The position numbers were made by a program, and so were the translations under genes. This document shows positions 1-8,800 of a stretch of 64,000 bases of DNA, piece by piece. The DNA comes from a virus. The stretch covers positions 1-64,000 of IMG/VR virus record IMGVR_UViG_3300028384_000422. The stretch is one strand, 5' to 3'. The stretch's first letter is position 1; the number at the start of each line of letters is the position of its first letter. Under the pieces are notes generated by a model. It ran no database searches. It was not told the origin of the DNA and saw only the letters and a list, made by a program, of their open reading frames with translations.

Positions 1-329
1 CCGCACTTGGGTTTAGTTGTTTGTCCTGGTTGCTTGGCACAGGGTTTTCCTGCATATTTGCCGCCCAGTTGAACCCAACCAGGCTTGCCATCAGAAGACT
101 TACTCTTGCCAAACCAGTCACGCAGAGAAGAATCACCACTTTTGTTTTCTTCTTTAAAACCATCACCAGACTTCCATGTTTTACGTTTCACTTGTTTTTT
201 CTGTGCGAGTTTATTAGCGGTGGCGTACATGACTTCCTTATCTCTGTCGCCATAAAGCTCCTTAAAGCGATGATGATTTTTCTTCATCCCTTTAACGATT
301 CTATCTGCTTCCTGATTAACTGTTGGCAT
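1..329 (-). CDS. DUF5872-like small basic phage protein (C-terminus outside window)
   Basis: The frame opens with ATG at 329 and runs off the window edge, so about 109 residues are visible and the stop is not. The visible part is very basic, with a helical N-terminal half. It ends in a Gly/Lys/Cys-rich segment containing KPGWVQLGGKYAGKPC and then QPGQT, the signature I associate with the DUF5872-type small proteins of T4-like cyanophages. No catalytic function is known to me. It starts two bases after the stop of the 331-693 gene, in the late structural run downstream of gp16, so a virion or packaging-related role is plausible but only inferred. Family recognition comes from memory of the motif, not a search. 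Confidence 0.72.
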   Translation of the reverse strand, partial: MPTVNQEADRIVKGMKKNHHRFKELYGDRDKEVMYATANKLAQKKQVKRKTWKSGDGFKEENKSGDSSLRDWFGKSKSSDGKPGWVQLGGKYAGKPCAKQPGQTTKPKC

Positions 330-330
330 A

Positions 331-693
331 TCAACCCGATACTTGCACTTCGTTGATATACATGGTCATGCCATTTGTGGTATCACCCTGTGCCTGAATC
401 TTAATACTATTTCTAGCAAATGCAGTGCCAGTAAATGCAGCAAGTGCAGATGCATCAGCATCAATAGTAATAGCACCAGTTACAGGATTAACAGCAGTGA
501 CTTCTTTATGGGAGAAGTTGTAACCAGAAACAGCAGCACCAGAGATGGTTACATAATCACCAACAACAATATTAGTTTGACGCTGAGTGTCATCCAGAGA
601 TAATACACAAGGATTAGCAGCAGTTGCACCTGCAATCTTTGCTGCAAATCCTGCACGGGGACGGTTACATTCGATGACATGATACTTGGTTAT
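331..693 (-). CDS. Hypothetical virion-like protein following gp16, apparent ATA start
   Basis: A clean 120-codon frame sits between gp16 and the DUF5872-like gene and ends TGA at 331. Its composition (Ala/Thr/Val-rich, alternating short strands, motifs such as VGDYVTISGAAVSGYNF) resembles small beta-rich phage structural proteins. There is no ATG, GTG or TTG near the front of the frame. An upstream in-frame TAA leaves only five codons before ACC-AAG-TAT, and the natural position for a start is an ATA (693-691) overlapping the gp16 stop as ATAA. An alternative ATG at 679 is in another frame and gives an implausible peptide. Either ATA is used, or the base is really G. The neighbours suggest late expression; the function is unknown. 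Confidence 0.7.
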   Translation of the reverse strand: MTKYHVIECNRPRAGFAAKIAGATAANPCVLSLDDTQRQTNIVVGDYVTISGAAVSGYNFSHKEVTAVNPVTGAITIDADASALAAFTGTAFARNSIKIQAQGDTTNGMTMYINEVQVSG

Positions 694-1118
694 ACTTCTT
701 CTGTATTATTTATCTCTTTTTGCTTCTTTAACATTTTTTGTAGGTCCGCTGTACTGCCAATAAACATCGTGTTATTAACAGTAGACGGGCCAGACTTCTT
801 TTCTTCAGCATCTAACTCCTTCATTTTCTTTTGTAAGTCAATGAGTTTGTCGGCAGTATCTGCTACGTTTTTAATAAGTTGACCTGCAACTTCATAAGCA
901 CGAGGATGATCTGACGCTCGTGCCACATCAAGTATTCCATCTACTGCCTCCTGTCCTTTCATTACTAAGTTGTGAAGTTGAGCACGACTAATCTCATAGT
1001 CTTGCTTGACATCTTCTGTCTCAGACTTCTTTAAAGTTGGTTTTACATTATCAACGTGCTTCTGGAGTTCAGAAGGTTCTGTTCCAAAAGCATCATTCAG
1101 ACCATCAAAAGTTCCCAT
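690..1118 (-). CDS. 16: Terminase small subunit gp16
   Basis: This 142-residue protein matches the small terminase of T4-like cyanophages (T4 gp16 is 164 residues). Family members bind the concatemeric genome, form a ring and stimulate the ATPase and nuclease of the large subunit gp17 during packaging. Visible features are an N-terminal segment beginning MGTFDGLNDAFG, a long central helix pair with RAQLHNLVMKGQEAVDGIL, and a Lys/Glu-rich C-terminal coiled coil. The order gp13-gp14-gp15-gp16 is the normal one, and gp17 would lie beyond the left edge of the window. The start overlaps the gp15 stop as TAATG. Confidence 0.9.
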   Translation of the reverse strand: MGTFDGLNDAFGTEPSELQKHVDNVKPTLKKSETEDVKQDYEISRAQLHNLVMKGQEAVDGILDVARASDHPRAYEVAGQLIKNVADTADKLIDLQKKMKELDAEEKKSGPSTVNNTMFIGSTADLQKMLKKQKEINNTEEV

Positions 1119-2149
1119 TAAATTGCCTCGTCTTGTCCAGTTACAGGATTACGTTTCTTCATGTCAGTAAACTCTGCCTTGAGTTCACCGAAACCAAAGT
1201 CATCTTCAGAATCAAGGAATGCAGCGTCAAGTTCATTGACTAAGTACACATTTGATCCATTGACGTGTGCTGCTGCAACACTATCTTCATGACCCCTAGC
1301 TACTGTCAGATTATTACCACTTATCTTAGTAACTCTAATGAGTTCTGTATCGATGTAGATACTATCAAATCTGCTGATACTAGAGGCATCTGCAACAGCG
1401 ATTAGGTTATCATCAGTATCAGTTGCAGAAGTCAACGTAGTTACAACTACACCATCTCTATCTTGCAGAGCAGTGGGTGTAACTGTATAGCGAACTTCTC
1501 TTGGTGCTTTGTTGACATCTACACTCGTATACATGTCTGTAATCGCTTTCTTGATAGTTGCAGACTCACTAACAGGACCGTAGAGATATGTTTTTACAGT
1601 AAAATCTAATGTATAAATGATTGCTCTACGTTGAGCAAAGTCACCTTCATAACTATCTTCATAGTCAATACTGTTTAAAACAATAGGAACGTCCTTTGTT
1701 TCATTCATCGAAGGAAGCAATTTGACTGATAGATTGTAATGCGGTTGAAAGATAGGAAGAATCTGTTCAATAATTTGTAACCCATCTTCCTGATTTTTAG
1801 AGATAACACCTACTTCAAAAGTAAGATTATAAGGAACAGGCATGAATACATTCTTATTCTTAGTGCTGCTACTTGATACTTTAATTTTTTGCGTAGGTGA
1901 AACTTTTCTAGATCCATCATAACTAATACCTTTGATCTCAAAAGAGATTCTAGGAAGAGTAATCTGAACCCTCTTATTAGTAGGGTCCGACATTTGGTCG
2001 AGACGCGCCAGGAACTTTTGCTTAGGACCGTATGCCAGAGGCACCTTCATTACTTCATCTTGACGACGAAGTTCGATATTGTTGAATAAAGTTCCAAATG
2101 CAACAATAGTCTTTCTAAAAATTTCGTGATATGAATAATTGCCTAACAT
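1118..2149 (-). CDS. 15: Tail sheath terminator/stabiliser gp15
   Basis: The protein resembles T4 gp15, which caps the contractile sheath and tail tube and joins the tail to the neck. The first ~200 residues carry the conserved core, including RKTIVAFGTLFNNIEL near the N-terminus and a PRISFEIKGISYDG strand. At 343 residues it is longer than T4 gp15 (272). The extra length is a C-terminal beta module with the pattern IDTELIRVTKISGNNLTVAR followed by an HVNGS turn, a module that recurs in cyanophage virion proteins. It overlaps gp14 upstream by one base and gp16 downstream by one base, so the neck genes are translationally coupled. Confidence 0.92.
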   Translation of the reverse strand: MLGNYSYHEIFRKTIVAFGTLFNNIELRRQDEVMKVPLAYGPKQKFLARLDQMSDPTNKRVQITLPRISFEIKGISYDGSRKVSPTQKIKVSSSSTKNKNVFMPVPYNLTFEVGVISKNQEDGLQIIEQILPIFQPHYNLSVKLLPSMNETKDVPIVLNSIDYEDSYEGDFAQRRAIIYTLDFTVKTYLYGPVSESATIKKAITDMYTSVDVNKAPREVRYTVTPTALQDRDGVVVTTLTSATDTDDNLIAVADASSISRFDSIYIDTELIRVTKISGNNLTVARGHEDSVAAAHVNGSNVYLVNELDAAFLDSEDDFGFGELKAEFTDMKKRNPVTGQDEAI

Positions 2150-3069
2150 TAGATTGTTCCATCAGTAATAGATCCAACAGTACCGAAAGGATTAGTCTCG
2201 GTGAAATCAATAATATCGTTATCGAGAGTCTCGAAATCGTAATTCTGATCGTATTCACTGTTTTGGTTATTTATCGTATTATACGACGCAGTAGTCCAGG
2301 ATGCAGAAGAACTTCCACCAGTAAGAGTCTCAGGAATTGTAAATGTTCCCGAACGATTAATAACGATAAGAGTTCTTGTAGAACTATCCCAAGACTTAAC
2401 TTCGGCAGTGACATTTGAAGTTCCACCAGTAACGGTTTCACCAGCAGTAAAGTCTCCTGTGCCACCTGCTACGAGACCGACAGTAATCGCATTAGCAAAG
2501 GCAGTCTCAACAGCATCCAGTTCTGTAATACCAGTGTTGATTTCTTCGTCGCTGTACTCGAAGAGTTCGCATTGACATTCCCAAACAAAATTCTTACCCA
2601 GTTGATAGAAGGGACGCTCTACTTCTACAAACTTAATTTCAAACAAATGCTTTGTGATAGGGAACCAAATTAGATCTCCTTCGTTTGGTCTTCCTTCTGC
2701 ATTAAGTGTTTCAAGGTCGTCAACTTGTGCTTTAAACTTCTCACGGGAGAAAATAAACGTTGTCTTATCTTCGACGCGAATTCCAAACTTGCTAAGAAGC
2801 TCGCCTTGTCCTTCCCATCCTTCAACATTATTGACATATGCCCTGATTGCCCTCGCGCTTTCAAATTTGCCATCAGAGTCCTCTCCGAAGACCGTATCGC
2901 GGTTGACCAGCGTGCGAGGAACGTAGTAAATATCTTGCCCATACATTTCAATAGATTCTACGACAAGGTTTTCCATGAACTTCTGCTCCTGAGAAGAAGC
3001 ATTTGCGTTCAATAAACTAGAGTGATTACTAAAAACGTAATCTTGTGCTGGAGAGTTTTGAAATGCCAT
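2149..3069 (-). CDS. 14: Neck protein gp14
   Basis: This is homologous to T4 gp14, which with gp13 forms the head-completion neck that seals the packaged head and accepts the tail. The N-terminal ~170 residues are the recognisable core, with YGQDIYYVPRTLVNRD and LLSKFGIRVEDKTTFIFSRE. At 306 residues it exceeds T4 gp14 (256). A beta-rich insertion at about residues 200-270 (TAGETVTGGTSN then TLIVINRSG) accounts for the excess and looks like the same decoration-type module seen in gp15 and in the large fibre proteins. gp13 ends one base upstream, and gp15 overlaps its stop. Confidence 0.92.
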   Translation of the reverse strand: MAFQNSPAQDYVFSNHSSLLNANASSQEQKFMENLVVESIEMYGQDIYYVPRTLVNRDTVFGEDSDGKFESARAIRAYVNNVEGWEGQGELLSKFGIRVEDKTTFIFSREKFKAQVDDLETLNAEGRPNEGDLIWFPITKHLFEIKFVEVERPFYQLGKNFVWECQCELFEYSDEEINTGITELDAVETAFANAITVGLVAGGTGDFTAGETVTGGTSNVTAEVKSWDSSTRTLIVINRSGTFTIPETLTGGSSSASWTTASYNTINNQNSEYDQNYDFETLDNDIIDFTETNPFGTVGSITDGTI

Positions 3070-3070
3070 A

Positions 3071-3877
3071 TTAGCCTACCAGATCCATAGGAGGGATTTC
3101 GTAAGTAGAACGAACTTGTTCTTCAAGGTCTTGCTTAAATTTAGACGCATCATCTAAGATTTTGCGACCATTAAGTGTGACGCCACCCAACATTTGAATA
3201 CCATCATACTTACTTAGGTTGCGACCCCATTGCTGTTGAAACAATGCTTCAACATAGTCCTTCAACCAGGAATCGTTATACATTCCTGTATATGTATCAG
3301 GATCTTGACGCATCACAACTTCAACTAAAATAAAATCACCCGCTTGTAAATCTGCCCAATCCATATCAAGATAAAGTCTACTCTGATGCTCATTGAATCG
3401 GACCCTGCGATTCGCTTGAGAGTTGGTAACAAAATCCAAAGTCTCAAGGTACTGAGAAGTCATGAAGTAATGAAGGATATGTCCATGCGTCATTGCATAG
3501 ATATCATTCAAAAAGATTTGATATTTAATATTAAAAATATTCCCAGGAACGATGCTAGAAGCACCAATCTGAGTATAAACATGATTAACAGAGAGGACGT
3601 TTGGCGGGAGTGATACATACTCATTACCTTCTGTCCAATCCGTGCCAGTGATAGCGGATCCTGTCTGAGCTGCAGTTTTAATTGCATCCGTTACCTCAAT
3701 TTTAATGAATGCTTTGTAACTACCGTTGTAGTGATACTCTTGATAGTAATCAATAGCTTCTTCAATCAGATCATCTAGTTGCTCAGTAGCAACGTTGATG
3801 TCAATCGTAGGATATCCTAAACGACGAAGAGCATAATCTCTTAGTTCGGTTTTAGTTGCGGGTCTAGTTGCTGACAT
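3071..3877 (-). CDS. 13: Neck protein gp13
   Basis: At 268 residues this matches the gp13 neck/head-completion protein of T4-like cyanophages (T4: 309). Characteristic segments are the N-terminal RDYALRRLGYPTIDINV, a WLKDYVEALFQQQWG helix and GGVTLNGRKILDDA near the C-terminus. Family members bind gp14 and the portal after packaging to prevent genome leakage. It starts seven bases after the repeat-rich fibre gene ends and is followed directly by gp14. Confidence 0.93.
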   Translation of the reverse strand: MSATRPATKTELRDYALRRLGYPTIDINVATEQLDDLIEEAIDYYQEYHYNGSYKAFIKIEVTDAIKTAAQTGSAITGTDWTEGNEYVSLPPNVLSVNHVYTQIGASSIVPGNIFNIKYQIFLNDIYAMTHGHILHYFMTSQYLETLDFVTNSQANRRVRFNEHQSRLYLDMDWADLQAGDFILVEVVMRQDPDTYTGMYNDSWLKDYVEALFQQQWGRNLSKYDGIQMLGGVTLNGRKILDDASKFKQDLEEQVRSTYEIPPMDLVG

Positions 3878-3883
3878 TTGTTA

Positions 3884-5179
3884 TCAAGCGAATGAGGAAA
3901 TAGTGAGAGTTGTAACATCATTTGCACTGACGACTTCTCCAACTTTGAAGAATCCATCAACGTTATCAACAGTGATCTGGTTAGTTCCCAGAGCAGTAAT
4001 AATACCAGTTGTGCCACTAGTAGCACCAGTGACAATTGCACCGACTTCCATCGTAGTGATGTCAGTCATGGACAAGGTTGCATTAGTAGCGACAGTCGCG
4101 ATATCAACTGTACCGCCTGAACCGCCTGCCTGAACAACCGTAATTGTTTCACCAGCAACATATCCAGTGCCGCCATCATTGATGGTGACGTTGGTGATTG
4201 CACCAGCAGAAGCTGTGATATCAACAATCAGAGAGGCAGATCCAGATCCACCAGTCGTTGCCAGAGCAGTCCCTGTAACATAGTTAGAACCGCCTGTAAG
4301 GGTCGCCAAGTTGAAGGAGAGGACCTTACCAGCATTAGGGTTGGTAATTGTTACAGTATCAGAAATAAGATAATCAGAACCACCAGCATTAACTGCAGCA
4401 GCAGTAATCACTCCACCAACAACAGTGGTATCAACTGTCAGAGAAGAACCAGTGCCACCAGAGGTAGCAACAGCAGTTCCAGCAGTGAATCCACCACCAC
4501 CACCATTATCAACACCAACTGTAACAACTGCACCAGGTGTAGGATCACCATCAAGTGCCAGAGTTAAAGTGGTAGTAGTTGCAAGGTTGTTGAGCATTGC
4601 CTGAAGTTGAGCAAATGCATCGTCAAGTTTTGTCTGAACTCTTGCCTCTGTATAATAAAGGTTGTTGCCTTCAGACAGATTTGTTGTAGATGCAGCAGCA
4701 ATCTTGGTATCAAAAGATGCCTCGGCGCGAGCATCAGTATAATAAACGTTAGTAGAACCTTCACTCAGATTATCAGTAGTTGCAGCGGCAATCTTAGTAT
4801 CGAAAGATGCCTCAGCACGAGCATCTGTGTAATAGAGATTTGTAGAACCTTCAGACAATGCATCGGTATCAGCAGCAGCGATACGAGCATCAGCACGAGC
4901 ATCTGTGTAATACAGATTAGCAACACCTTCAGTTACATCATCAGTAGTCTTAGCACTAAAACTTGAATCGAAACGTGCTTCGGTGTAGAAGATATTAGTG
5001 CTACCCTCAGTGACATTATCAGTATTGATATCTACCTGAGTGACGCTTAATTGACCTGCACCAGACAATTCAATACCAGTGCCATATGTGAAGTGTGTAC
5101 GAGTCCTTGCAGCGGTTGTAAAGAGGTTTGTAGATCCTTCAGTTACATTATCAGTATCAATGTCTGTTTGTGCCCTCAG
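3884..5179 (-). CDS. Tail fibre protein, C-terminal fragment (third frame)
   Basis: This frame carries the end of the large fibre whose first part lies at 5731-10152 and middle at 5157-5828. It is open from 5179, just after an in-frame TGA at 5180-5182, and has no ATG start; the first usable codon is a TTG at 5068. Four to five copies of a ~35-residue unit built on LSEGSTNLYYTDARAEASFD continue the DLTEGTN pattern that closes the middle fragment. That continuity is why I treat the three frames as one gene. The C-terminal part is Gly/Thr/Val-rich with GGSGYT-like turns, typical of phage fibre beta repeats. Host-recognition or baseplate fibre role inferred from composition. Confidence 0.7.
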   Translation of the reverse strand: MRAQTDIDTDNVTEGSTNLFTTAARTRTHFTYGTGIELSGAGQLSVTQVDINTDNVTEGSTNIFYTEARFDSSFSAKTTDDVTEGVANLYYTDARADARIAAADTDALSEGSTNLYYTDARAEASFDTKIAAATTDNLSEGSTNVYYTDARAEASFDTKIAAASTTNLSEGNNLYYTEARVQTKLDDAFAQLQAMLNNLATTTTLTLALDGDPTPGAVVTVGVDNGGGGGFTAGTAVATSGGTGSSLTVDTTVVGGVITAAAVNAGGSDYLISDTVTITNPNAGKVLSFNLATLTGGSNYVTGTALATTGGSGSASLIVDITASAGAITNVTINDGGTGYVAGETITVVQAGGSGGTVDIATVATNATLSMTDITTMEVGAIVTGATSGTTGIITALGTNQITVDNVDGFFKVGEVVSANDVTTLTISSFA

Positions 5180-5828
5180 TCAGATCTGTAGTGGAGTGAT
5201 TTGCAATGCTGGAAACTTCACCAGTTACATCACCAATAACACCACCATTTGCAGTGATTGCACCAGTGAATGTGGAGGTTCCAGTTACTGCCAGAGTGCT
5301 GGACAGAGTAGTTGCACCAGTAACTCCAAGTGTGGAACTTAGAGTTGCAGCACCAGTTACGCCAAGTGTATCGGATAGAGTAGTTGCACCAGTAACTCCA
5401 AGAGTGTTGCTCAGAGTTGTAGCACCCGTTACGCCTAAAGTGCTACCGAAAGTTACAGCACCATCGACATTTAGTGTGCTTGCGGTATCTACAGCACCAG
5501 TTGTGCCATCTACAGTAAAGTTATTTGTGTCAACTGCAATGCCACCATTGGCATTCAGAAGACCCGTGAGGGTAGTTACACCAGTTACACCCAAAGTGCC
5601 GCTTGCTGTAAGCGATGTTACACTGACTGCACCAGCAGAGAAACCGCCGCTACCGTCACGAAGGACGAGGTTATTTGCAGCGTTTGTTGCAGAAGATGCA
5701 ACGTTGATTGTAGTATTACCAGCAATACCATCAGCATTGGTTAGTGTAATACCAGAAGATGCGGTGAGTTCTGACCATGTAACCAGTGCCAGATTGTGCT
5801 GCAAGTGCAGTAATATCCGCATCATCAT
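5157..5828 (-). CDS. Tail fibre protein, middle fragment (second frame)
   Basis: This frame continues the fibre coding from about 5790, where the upstream frame loses sense. The peptide from SSGITLTNADGIAGN onwards has normal fibre composition, while the first ~20 residues of the open frame are out-of-frame noise. It contains five tandem ~12-residue repeats of the LGVTGATTLSNT type. It ends at TGA 5157 shortly after STTDLTEGTN, and the expected continuation TDIDTDNVTEGSTN is found one frame over. The ATG at 5828 is probably not a real start. Both joins need a +1 shift. Confidence 0.65.
   Translation of the reverse strand: MMMRILLHLQHNLALVTWSELTASSGITLTNADGIAGNTTINVASSATNAANNLVLRDGSGGFSAGAVSVTSLTASGTLGVTGVTTLTGLLNANGGIAVDTNNFTVDGTTGAVDTASTLNVDGAVTFGSTLGVTGATTLSNTLGVTGATTLSDTLGVTGAATLSSTLGVTGATTLSSTLAVTGTSTFTGAITANGGVIGDVTGEVSSIANHSTTDLTEGTNRH
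5265..5465 (-). repeat. Tandem 36-base repeats in the tail-fibre gene
   Basis: About five adjacent 36-base units encode LGVTGATTLSNT-like 12-residue repeats, differing by a few bases. Such repeats recombine or slip easily, and two frame breaks lie on either side of this array. Confidence 0.7.
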
Positions 5829-8800
5829 ATGTGGTAGTGATGGTTACTGCCTGAGATCCATCGAAGGAAACATTGCCGTTGACAACACCATCAATGGTGA
5901 TAACTCTTGCAGTCTTAAGGATATCTGCACTCGAAGCATTACCCAAGAAACCTGCAGCAGCACCTACACCACTAGCAGCAGTGATTTGATTAGCAGAGAA
6001 GTCACCGCTAGAGTCACGAGCAACAACAGTAGTCGGTGTCGCAGCAGAAGCGGTTGTCATGCTGTCCAGAAGGTCAGCATTCAAATTATTAATTTTGGTG
6101 GTAGTAGGAATGACCAGTGCTGCACCAGATGTAACTTGAGAAACAATCTGACCATCAACAGTCAGGGTGCCATCAATGTTGGCATTGGCATCAACATCAA
6201 GAGATGTGCCAGACCCAGTAAGATTAAGAGAACCAGCACGAAGAGCGCCATCTGTACCAGCAAGAACTTCAGAGTTGTTAGTTGCATCAGTTACGAACGC
6301 GAATTGGTTGGCGGATCTGTCGTATCCGAAGAAGCCAATTTTAGCAGAGCCGTCATAATAACGGAATTCAACACCGCGATCCTTACCATCGTTAGACGCG
6401 GGTGCTGTGTCACCACCCACAGTAATAATAGGGTCATCGAGAGTTGTGACCGTGCTATTGACAGTAGTGGTTGTGCCATTAACAGTAAGGTTTCCAGTAA
6501 CAGTAAAATTAGATTCGGCAGTTACGTCACCACCAACATCCAGGGTTCCACGAATATCTGTGTTGCCATTATCAGTATCAACAGTGAACTTATCAACAGC
6601 ACTGTTGGTCTGAATCTTGAACATCTTATTGTCGGCGTTAATGGTAACGTTGTCATGTGTTACCAAAGCGCCAGAGATGTCAGCAGAATTATTGAGATCT
6701 AAAGCACCCGTCAGTTCGGTAGAACCATAGATTCTCGCATCACCACTAACGGCAAGATTCTTACCAATACCAGCACCACCAGTCAGACGGAATGCACCAT
6801 CTGCAGCATAGTTACCAGTCAGAGTTTGCTGAGTATTTCTTGTAAATGTAACAACATCAGAGACGCCCAAAGTATCATTGATCTGAGTTGCATCACCAAC
6901 AGTCAGTGTGCCAATGATATTCGTATTACCATTGTCTGCATCAACACCAAACTTCTCAACAGCAGATCCATTTCTAATCGAGAAAATCTCGTTAGCAGCA
7001 TCAACAATCAGAGAATCGTTGATAGTTGTCTGACCTTGGACAACCAGTGTGCCGTCAGTTGCAACGTTACCAGATGCAGAAGCAACGGTAAACTTGTCTG
7101 TGCTACCGCTTCTAACTGCAAAGTTAGCATCGACATCAACCGTGCCATTAAACTCAGAGTTACCTTGGACCAGAAGTGTCTGATCGAATGTAACAGCATT
7201 GCTAACATCTAAGGTGTTGGTGATTTCAGTTGCACCGTTAACATCCAGAGTGCCTTGAATATCTGTATTACCAGTTACATTATCAACAAAGAATTTGTCG
7301 GTTGTACCGTTTCTGACAGCGAAGTCTGCATCAACATCAACTGTGCCGTTGAACTCTGAGTTACCAGCAACATCGAGTGTGCCTTGAATATCGGTGTTAC
7401 CAGATGCACCCAGAACGGAGAACTTAATGGTATCGCCAGAATATCTCTTACCAACAAACAGACCTTCGCCAGAACCTGTGCCACCAACGTGCAGAGTTCT
7501 TTCAATACCAGCACCACCATGTGCTCTGATAGTTGTAGTATTATGAGATGCATAAGAAGGAGTTGCCTGATAAGAGTCACCGAAACGACCTCTGTATCTG
7601 ACACGCAACCAGTTCAGTCTCGATTCTGCCTCTGTCGCACTATCTTTAACTTCAATAGCACCGTTGACGTGTAGTGTTCCATCAATCAGAGCATCACCAG
7701 CGGCGTAGAAACCACCGTCAAGTCTAAAAGCACCGTAGTCGTTAGATTGAATCTCCCAAACACCAGTGCCAGCATTCTTAGCAACTGTGATGTCATTAGT
7801 GCTTTCAAGATGAACGTCACCAGAAACATTCAAAGTGTTGTTGAGATCCAGAGCACCTGTAAGAGTTGTATCACTAGTAACTCCAAGAGTACCAGCAACG
7901 GTTGTATTACCAGAAGCAGCAACAACGTTGAACTTATTTGTATTAACGTTGAAATTGCCAGTTACATCGAGAATACCAGCGAGAGATCCGTTACCAGTTG
8001 TAGATTGAAACTCGACCTTAGTAGTTCCAGAACCATTGTTCAGTTGTAAAGTCTTGGATGCACCCTGCAGAACGATGTTATCGTCAAAGCGAGAAGTGCT
8101 GTTAGCACGGAATGTGCCATCAACATCCAAAAGACCACCAATGTTTACATCTTGACCAATACCAGCACCACCAGCAACTACTAAGTCGCCAGTTGTATTA
8201 GAAGTGGAGTTAGTATTAGTTGTAAGTTTTACATTACCAGCAATAATACCAGAATCAGTACCAGTAAAGACTTCGGAATTATTTGTAGCAGCATGAAGGA
8301 AACGATAACCGCCTTCATGACCACCCAAATCAGTATAGTTAGTATCCCAACCATAGAAACCTAAGCGTGCTTGAGAATCATAATAACGGAACTCAATACC
8401 ACGATCGAGGTTGTCATCAGATCCAGGAGCAGTATCACCACCGAGAAGGATAGTAACATCATCAACACTCAGTTCAGTTGAATTAACTGTAGTAGTTGTG
8501 CCATCAATCTGAAGGTTACCAAAGATACGAACCAACCCAGTAGCAGCACGGTCATCGCCAGGGTCAATATTCAATTGACCAGTAGAGGCAAGATAGTTTG
8601 ATTGAATTCTTAATTCTTCAATATGAACCTTGCCATTTGCATCTGTAGTATCAATATCAACAACATCTTCTGCACTAATCGTAACAGTGCTTGTGCCAGA
8701 CCCAGCATTTGTAGAGGTGATGCTGAGGTTTCTGGCAGATGCGGAATTTTGTGTCAAAGAGAAGGTAAGGTTACCATCCCCAGACTTATCCAATGTCTGA

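Noticed and set aside
707-714. GATAAATA inside gp16 as a late promoter
   Set aside because: Only ~14 bases before the next gene's start, leaving almost no leader, and it lies in coding sequence; probably coincidental.
2269-2276. GATAAATA inside gp14 as a late promoter
   Set aside because: Within coding sequence 120 bases before gp15, which overlaps gp14 and needs no own promoter.
5265-5465. Evenly spaced repeats resembling a CRISPR array
   Set aside because: The repeats are contiguous, translate as one fibre repeat, and have no unique spacers.
5206-6702. 498-residue plus-strand frame
   Set aside because: Antisense to the tail-fibre gene; the Val/Ala/Pro-rich first half mirrors the GCA/ACT-rich repeats on the minus strand, and no ribosome site or neighbour supports it.
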